Assembly (NCBI GenBank): GCA_030043285.1
Contig: JASHXZ010000142.1
Location: 1-10,368, forward strand
Length of the DNA: 10,368 bases
Direction: 5' to 3'
Source: Xanthobacteraceae bacterium
Lineage (GTDB): Bacteria > Pseudomonadota > Alphaproteobacteria > Rhizobiales > Xanthobacteraceae
Shown here: piece after piece, positions 6,768-10,368 of the stretch
Layout of the letters: each line of letters begins with the position of its first letter
Position numbering within the stretch: the stretch's first letter is position 1
Program-made: the position numbers and the translations under genes
The notes under the pieces: generated by a model
What the model was told of the DNA's origin: nothing
The model's database searches: none
What the model saw: only the letters and a program-made list of their open reading frames with translations

Positions 6768-7286
6768 ATGCGCGCCCTTGTTCTTGCTCACGCGCTTGCG
6801 TTTGCCCTCGCGTCGACCGCCGCCGTAACGCCGAGTCGCGCGCAGCAAGGTGCCGACCCGCTGCCGGCCGGCGATGGCCACGATCTCGTCGCCGTGGCCT
6901 GCTCGCAATGCCATTACCTCGGCACCATCGCCAAGATCCGCGACGGCGCCCCGGGCTGGCGGCGCTATGTCGACAATATGGTGCTGCGCGGCGCGCAGTT
7001 GACGAAGCCCGAGATCGAGACCGTGGTCGCTTATCTGGCGCGCAATCTCGGCCCCGGGATGAATCTGCCGCCGGCCAAACCCGTCGCCCTGCCGGACGGG
7101 CCCGGCAAGGATTTGATCGCGGAGCGTTGCACGCTCTGCCACAACCTCGAGCGCGTGGTCGCGGTGAAGCGGGAACGGAAGGCTTGGCCTGTCATCGTCG
7201 CCGATATGGTGGCGCAAGGCGCGCCGGTGACGACGGAAGAAGCAAAGACCATATTCGACTATCTCACCGCAAATTTCGGCGATTAG
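6768..7286 (+). CDS. Secreted diheme cytochrome c with duplicated domain
   Basis: This 172-aa protein is probably periplasmic and carries electrons. The ATG at 6768 lies 2 bases after the TPP-enzyme stop, with an AAAGG ribosome site inside that gene's last codons; an in-frame GTG at 6717 would only add residues before the signal peptide. The signal runs from residue 1 to about 25 (SRA, then QQ). Two heme c motifs are present, CSQCH (45-49) and CTLCH (121-125). Each is followed 22 residues after its His by a Met (M71, M147), a plausible axial ligand, in matching contexts: W, six residues, then M and GA. Each half ends in an aromatic helix (VVAYLARNLG; IFDYLTANFG). The two halves are thus an internal duplication. 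This layout recalls the heme-binding domain of the quinohemoprotein amine dehydrogenase alpha subunit (PF09098), but the sequence is too short to settle that. Its likely partner is the preceding enzyme. Confidence 0.85.
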   Translation: MRALVLAHALAFALASTAAVTPSRAQQGADPLPAGDGHDLVAVACSQCHYLGTIAKIRDGAPGWRRYVDNMVLRGAQLTKPEIETVVAYLARNLGPGMNLPPAKPVALPDGPGKDLIAERCTLCHNLERVVAVKRERKAWPVIVADMVAQGAPVTTEEAKTIFDYLTANFGD

Positions 7287-7305
7287 CCTTCGACCTCGAC
7301 TTCAG

Positions 7306-8208
7306 TCAGCAGTCCGCCACAGACAAACTTTGCTCGACGCAATCCTCGTAGCTGTGCATGCGGGAGGTGAATCCACCGGACTTGAGGCTTTCGGCCAGTC
7401 GACCAAATCCTTGGCGTGAGACCTCGGACGTGTGCGCCCACAAGCCGGCCTCGCGGTAACGTTGCAGCGAAATGGTCAAAATGTCGGGTGGAACATCTGG
7501 GTAGAACGACCTCACCGCTTGCGCCAATTCCTCCGCGCTATGTTCGGCGACCCAAGCCAGCGTGCGGTGGGTGGCGCGGACGATGGCGGCGAACGCCGCG
7601 CGTTTTTTGGCAATGCCGTCGCGCGTCGCCAGGAAAGTGGTGTAGGTCGTCGGCCCTCGGCTGCTCGCCGCATAGAGGATGTTTCCCGCGGACGACCGCA
7701 GCGCCAATGCGGCGTATGGCTCGAACAGCTGCACCACGTCGAGCTCGCCGCGGCCCAACGCCTTGAGATGGTCGTCCATGCTGCCGTCGGCGGGCCGCTT
7801 GATCCGCTCTGGATCGATGTTTTGCTCGCGCAGGTCATGCTGCAGGCAGAGCCAGGGCGTCGGCACCTCCGACACGGTCGCGACCCTTAAGGTCGGCAGA
7901 TCCGCGAGCCGAAACCGCGACGGCTCTAGCCCGCCGACAAGAAAGAACGGATCGCGGGCAACGACTTCGCAAAAACACACAAGCGGCGAGGCTGCATCGA
8001 GATCGTGCGCTTTCATCACCCGCATCGGCCCGCCCCATGCGAGGTCGATCGAGCCGTCGTGGAGACCTGCGCTAGCCGCGCCCGGTGTCGGCGAATCGAG
8101 CAAATCCACCGCGACGCCCTCGCTTGCGTAGAAGCCAAGCGCGTGGGTCGCATAAAATGGCGCATAAAACACCGCGCGGAAATTCTCGGAGAGTCTGACG
8201 CGCAACAT
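7306..8208 (-). CDS. SsuA/THI5-like substrate-binding protein without signal peptide
   Basis: This 300-aa protein has the periplasmic-binding-protein type 2 fold suggested by its sequence. The N-terminal lobe begins VRLSENFRAVFYAPFYATHALGF, as in NMT1/THI5 and SsuA relatives, where this region binds the ligand. A GGPMRVMK turn (59-66) and CFCEVVARDPFFLVGG (about 78-93) follow, then a second lobe at about 105-200 and C-terminal helices. Such proteins usually serve ABC importers of sulfonates, taurine or thiamine precursors. Here there is no signal peptide: the ATG at 8208 is directly preceded by an in-frame TAA, so no longer form exists. No ABC permease or ATPase gene is in the window. It may be a cytoplasmic ligand binder or enzyme-like relative, or lie apart from its transporter. 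The gene converges on the cytochrome gene with 19 bases between stops. The CFC triplet should not be equated with the THI5 CCCFC motif, which lies elsewhere in that protein. Confidence 0.75.
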   Translation of the reverse strand: MLRVRLSENFRAVFYAPFYATHALGFYASEGVAVDLLDSPTPGAASAGLHDGSIDLAWGGPMRVMKAHDLDAASPLVCFCEVVARDPFFLVGGLEPSRFRLADLPTLRVATVSEVPTPWLCLQHDLREQNIDPERIKRPADGSMDDHLKALGRGELDVVQLFEPYAALALRSSAGNILYAASSRGPTTYTTFLATRDGIAKKRAAFAAIVRATHRTLAWVAEHSAEELAQAVRSFYPDVPPDILTISLQRYREAGLWAHTSEVSRQGFGRLAESLKSGGFTSRMHSYEDCVEQSLSVADC

Positions 8209-8520
8209 TTACACCCCGTCTATTATGCCGCGACTTCGCACGTGATATTGCAATGCCGCGGAGAACCAACATAGCCGATTTGCGTCAGCTATTTCCGCGG
8301 CGCAGTCCCCTGCCGCGATCTGAAGAATACGGCCTTAGAAGTCAATGGTTTGCGACACCCCGGCACGCTGGGCCGGGGCAACGGCGGCAGGCGAGCTAAA
8401 TACTGAAAGCTTGTTGATAAGGTGCAAAGCGTTCACGCGAGCCGCGAAGCGGTCACATTTTCATTGGGAATATGCAAGTCGCGGCCGTTTTGGCACGCCG
8501 GATAACCCAAAGGGGGTTCC
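8209..8520. other. Divergent intergenic region
   Basis: These 312 bases separate the leftward binding-protein gene from the rightward small gene at 8521, so promoters for both should lie here. ATTATG (8222-8227) reads CATAAT on the minus strand, a fair -10, but it lies only 13 bases from the start codon and has no good -35. A GC-rich hairpin sits in the middle (8358-8378). The stretch 8396-8480 is relatively AT-rich and could hold the rightward promoter, though no pair of boxes is convincing. No gene was recognised. Confidence 0.4.
8358..8378. other. Perfect GC-rich hairpin in the divergent region
   Basis: CCCCGGC (8358-8364) and GCCGGGG (8372-8378) form a perfect 7-bp stem with a 7-base loop. 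It lies upstream of both flanking genes, so it is not a terminator for either. It could be an operator, part of an unannotated RNA, or a chance product of high GC content. Confidence 0.35.
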
Positions 8521-8847
8521 ATGAGCATCGCCAGGCGAGATGACGCCGTTGCGATCGACCAATCAATGGGAGAAATCACAGCCGACAGCATCCGCATTCT
8601 TATGCGGGATGTGTCAATAGCCACGACGCGCGAAATCAGCGGTCTCATCACGGACCTGGAGACCTTGCGCGACAGGCTGGTGAAGGACAGCAGCCGGTTT
8701 GAACGCGGCATCCTGGAGCATGCGACGTTGGGCAAGTCGGTCATGCGACTTGCAAACATCGCTTCCAACAGCATGATTGATTTGAAAAAGCCGGACGCAG
8801 CAACGCCCAGCGATGCGCCGCCTTCGATTGCCGATGGGGCAAACTGA
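8521..8847 (+). CDS. Small hypothetical helical protein
   Basis: I do not recognise this 108-aa protein. It has a well-placed ribosome site (AAAGGGGG, 4 bases before the ATG). The middle, residues about 15-85, is mostly charged and heptad-like (ITDLETLRDRLVKDSSRFERGI), suggesting helices and possibly a short coiled coil. The last 20 residues are Pro/Ala/Asp-rich and look disordered. There is no signal peptide, membrane segment or cysteine, so it is probably cytoplasmic. It stands alone on its strand, facing the next small gene with 61 bases between stops. The ribosome site and amphipathic pattern favour a real gene over a chance frame; no function can be proposed. Confidence 0.6.
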   Translation: MSIARRDDAVAIDQSMGEITADSIRILMRDVSIATTREISGLITDLETLRDRLVKDSSRFERGILEHATLGKSVMRLANIASNSMIDLKKPDAATPSDAPPSIADGAN

Positions 8848-8856
8848 GATTATCCT

Positions 8857-8878
8857 CGCGTAATCAGCGCTATACGCG
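8857..8878. terminator. Hairpin between two convergent small genes
   Basis: CGCGTA (8857-8862) and TACGCG (8873-8878) form a perfect 6-bp stem around a 10-base loop that itself contains the palindrome AGCGCT. It lies between the stops at 8847 and 8909, where a bidirectional terminator is expected. No T-run is evident on either strand. Confidence 0.35.
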
Positions 8879-8908
8879 CAACGCGCATTTGGCCGACTCG
8901 TGCCCGCG

Positions 8909-9208
8909 CTAACGCTGGTCGAGTTCGCCGAATACTTCCTTGGCGGCAACGGCTTGCTCGTAGCAGCTGCAGGGTATGGCGCTGGCGCGAGCCGGCCGGC
9001 TTTTGCCGGTCGTGCGGATATCGTGCAGCAGCTTGCCGCCTTTTAGCACCAGAAAGCCGACGCCGTTCGCGTTATCGGGGTCTTGCCAGACGCCAATGAC
9101 AATGTGGTTTTCCTCAAAGATGCGCTTGATCGGCTCGGTGGTGCCGTCCATTGCCTTGCGGTTGGCGTCGGCGAGAGTAACGAGCTTGCTCTTGAGCTGT
9201 TCGTCCAT
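8909..9208 (-). CDS. Small hypothetical protein
   Basis: I do not recognise this 99-aa protein. The ATG at 9208 is chosen over an in-frame start at 9301. It has GGGAG 6 bases upstream, and a candidate TTGACA promoter lies between the two starts; the extra 31 residues are Arg-rich and unlike a protein core. The N-terminal half is helical and charged (EQLKSKLVTLADANRKAMD). The centre reads as two or three strands with a turn (HIVIGVWQDPDNANGVGFLVLKGGKLL), and the end has a CSC pair (about 80-82) followed by a helix. This suggests a small alpha/beta domain. No signal peptide or membrane segment is seen. It is transcribed leftward alone, convergent with the gene at 8521. Confidence 0.6.
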   Translation of the reverse strand: MDEQLKSKLVTLADANRKAMDGTTEPIKRIFEENHIVIGVWQDPDNANGVGFLVLKGGKLLHDIRTTGKSRPARASAIPCSCYEQAVAAKEVFGELDQR

Positions 9209-9214
9209 GCTGGG

Positions 9215-9219
9215 CTCCC
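9215..9219 (-). promoter_or_regulatory. Ribosome binding site fixing the start at 9208
   Basis: On the minus strand GGGAG stands 6 bases before the ATG at 9208. Together with the promoter candidate upstream, it selects the 99-aa product over the longer 130-aa reading. Confidence 0.55.
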
Positions 9220-9242
9220 GTGTGCGCCCGCACTCTGATCCA

Positions 9243-9270
9243 ATCCTTGCACGCGTGCGCTGACTGTCAA
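9243..9270 (-). promoter_or_regulatory. Sigma-70-like promoter with a palindrome in the spacer
   Basis: On the minus strand a perfect -35 box TTGACA (9270-9265) is separated by 16 bases from AAGGAT (9248-9243), a moderate -10. Transcription would begin near 9236, leaving a leader of about 28 bases before the ATG at 9208. The spacer contains the perfect 10-bp palindrome GCACGCGTGC (9249-9258), where a repressor could block polymerase. Confidence 0.42.
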
Positions 9271-9537
9271 GCAACGCCGGCCTGTTACCCACGATCAGCA
9301 CCGCCCGCCACCGTCACGTTTTCTTGAAATCTTTGTCGGCCACCGGTCAGACGCGACCGCGGAGCTTCGGGTTACTGCGAGTCAACGACGCGTCGAGTGT
9401 CGCCGCAGGCAATGCACAAAATTTTCAAGTTCAAAACCACAATCGGCCCTCGTGACGCCGCGGCTTGAAGCGCATGTTGATTCGCCTTGTCGGACGCGAG
9501 TCGGCTTAACCGCCGCAACCACACAGTGGAATGGCAA
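9271..9537. other. Intergenic region between divergent genes
   Basis: With the promoter and leader above, this forms a 329-base gap between the genes starting at 9208 and 9538. It contains a small AT-rich patch with the palindrome AAAATTTT (9418-9425), unusual in this GC-rich window, and otherwise nothing I can name. The long minus-strand frame that ends at 9372 has biased, repetitive Ala/Arg/Ser content and is read as a shadow of the gene at 9538. Confidence 0.35.
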
Positions 9538-10368
9538 ATGGTCGAGGGCAACTCTGTTGCGAGCGTTTTCGAGCTGAAACCGCCCGCGAAGGGGCGCGCA
9601 GCCGCGCGGCCGCGCAATCGGAGCCGCAAAAAACAGATCACGGCAAAATCAGACCTGACAGCGTTGAACGCACCGGGCGTCATTCCGCTTATGACGCAGA
9701 GCGTTACGCCAGCGTCGCGTCGCCTGCAGCTTTTTCGCCATGCGCAGGCGGCGGACAGATCATCGCTACTCGGCGCCATGTTGCTGCTCGTGACCTTTGC
9801 GGTCGCCGCACTCGGCATCGGGATCAACGCGCAAACCGGATGGCGCTTCGGCACGACGCTGATATCGGCCGCAACATTCGCAGGGCTTTCCATAGCCGCC
9901 GACATACTTGCCATCACGCTGCCAACGGTCGCGGTGGCTCTGTGGCTGCGCTCGCGCTGGGCGCTCGCATCCGCGGCGTGGGCAACCTGGGCGTTGTCGC
10001 TCGCCCTGGCCGTCCTCGCCTCGATCGGCTTCGTCAACCGGCACGTCGGCGACGCCGCCGCCGCACGCCAAGCCGTCCTCGGAACTGCGGCGGCACTTAC
10101 GGCGCAACGCGACGCCGCCATCACGACTGCACGGCAAGCCGTTGGCGTGGCGGCGGAATCGCGGCAAGCCGAATGCATGATTCGCGGTCCGCGCTGCCGC
10201 GCTTTGGAGCAGGAGGAGCAGGTAAGGCTCAGCGAACTCTCGGCGGCGCTGGCGCTGCCGATGCCGGCCGCCCCGCGCGTCGCCGATGCCGATCCTCAGC
10301 TGGCCGGTGCGTCGCGATTGGCGACCTGGGCCGGATTGCATTTCACGACGGACGATCTCGGCAATCTG
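9538..10368 (+). CDS. Multi-pass membrane protein of unknown function (3' end beyond window)
   Basis: The frame is open for 277 codons from the ATG at 9538 to the window edge, with no stop, so the product is incomplete. Residues 1-75 are Arg/Lys/Ala-rich and probably cytoplasmic. Hydrophobic segments follow at about 77-96, 106-137 (one or two passes) and 144-166. After them comes an Ala-rich helix (about 170-212), a C-x6-C pair (C213 and C220, CMIRGPRC), another helix, and then TWAGLHFTTDDLGNL at the edge. The pattern of three or four passes, then a helical region with a Cys-Arg-Gly-Pro turn, recalls uncharacterised membrane proteins on rhizobial accessory or phage-like regions, where more membrane segments follow; that is from memory. 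The start is uncertain: the ribosome site is weak, a GTG at 9526 is in frame, and an internal ATG at codon 52 is possible. Overlapping minus-strand frames have implausible composition. Confidence 0.62.
   Translation, partial: MVEGNSVASVFELKPPAKGRAAARPRNRSRKKQITAKSDLTALNAPGVIPLMTQSVTPASRRLQLFRHAQAADRSSLLGAMLLLVTFAVAALGIGINAQTGWRFGTTLISAATFAGLSIAADILAITLPTVAVALWLRSRWALASAAWATWALSLALAVLASIGFVNRHVGDAAAARQAVLGTAAALTAQRDAAITTARQAVGVAAESRQAECMIRGPRCRALEQEEQVRLSELSAALALPMPAAPRVADADPQLAGASRLATWAGLHFTTDDLGNL

Noticed and set aside
6548-7351. A 267-codon plus-strand frame spanning the enzyme end and the cytochrome gene
   Set aside because: It is Arg-rich, out of frame with both real genes, and crosses the two-heme cytochrome reading frame.
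7967-7975. CFC in the binding protein as the THI5 CCCFC catalytic motif
   Set aside because: It lies near residue 78, in the first lobe, whereas from memory the THI5 motif is near residue 195; only two cysteines are present.
8466-8492. A possible EcfG stress-sigma promoter (GGAAT...CGTT)
   Set aside because: The first element lacks the final C of GGAAC and the spacing is too short.
9372-10341. Long minus-strand frames (268 and 191 codons) at the right end
   Set aside because: The first is Ala/Ser/Arg-rich with scattered Cys and the second Arg/Gln/Gly-rich; the plus strand shows a coherent membrane-protein pattern over the same bases.

Overview
This is a GC-rich alphaproteobacterial stretch, probably Hyphomicrobiales (Bradyrhizobium, Rhodoplanes or Pseudolabrys-like). 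I base that on protein style: an Omp25/Omp31-like barrel end, a large OmpL-like porin, short KdpD-type kinases, many GTG starts and long stop-free antisense frames. No database search was possible, so the placement is an inference. No rRNA, tRNA, CRISPR array, insertion sequence or complete mobile element was seen.

Layout: (1) 1-171 is the 3' end of a small outer-membrane beta-barrel gene. (2) 230-2038 is a secreted 602-aa beta-barrel porin, followed by a strong hairpin. (3) 2349-4686 is a translationally coupled two-component system: a DUF4118-containing, KdpD-like histidine kinase without the KdpD/USP sensor part, and a KdpE/OmpR-type response regulator. No kdpFABC genes are in view. (4) 4864-7286 is a two-gene unit: a thiamine-diphosphate (TPP) enzyme with a twin-arginine (Tat) signal, and a secreted cytochrome c with two heme motifs in a duplicated domain. 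(5) 7306-8208, convergent with that unit, encodes an SsuA/THI5-like substrate-binding-type protein without a signal peptide. (6) 8521-9208 holds two small convergent hypothetical genes. (7) 9538 to the window end is an incomplete multi-pass membrane protein of unknown function; it has no stop codon inside the window.

The most interesting item is the pair at 4864-7286. TPP enzymes of the benzoylformate decarboxylase/acetolactate synthase superfamily are normally cytoplasmic. Here one carries a convincing Tat signal, and only 2 bases separate it from a periplasmic diheme cytochrome c. This suggests a periplasmic oxidation in which a TPP enzyme passes electrons from a 2-oxo acid or aldehyde-like substrate to the respiratory chain through the cytochrome. 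The two-component system just upstream could control it, the porin could admit the substrate, and the substrate-binding-like protein could sense or bind a related compound or a thiamine precursor. These links are inferred from gene order only.
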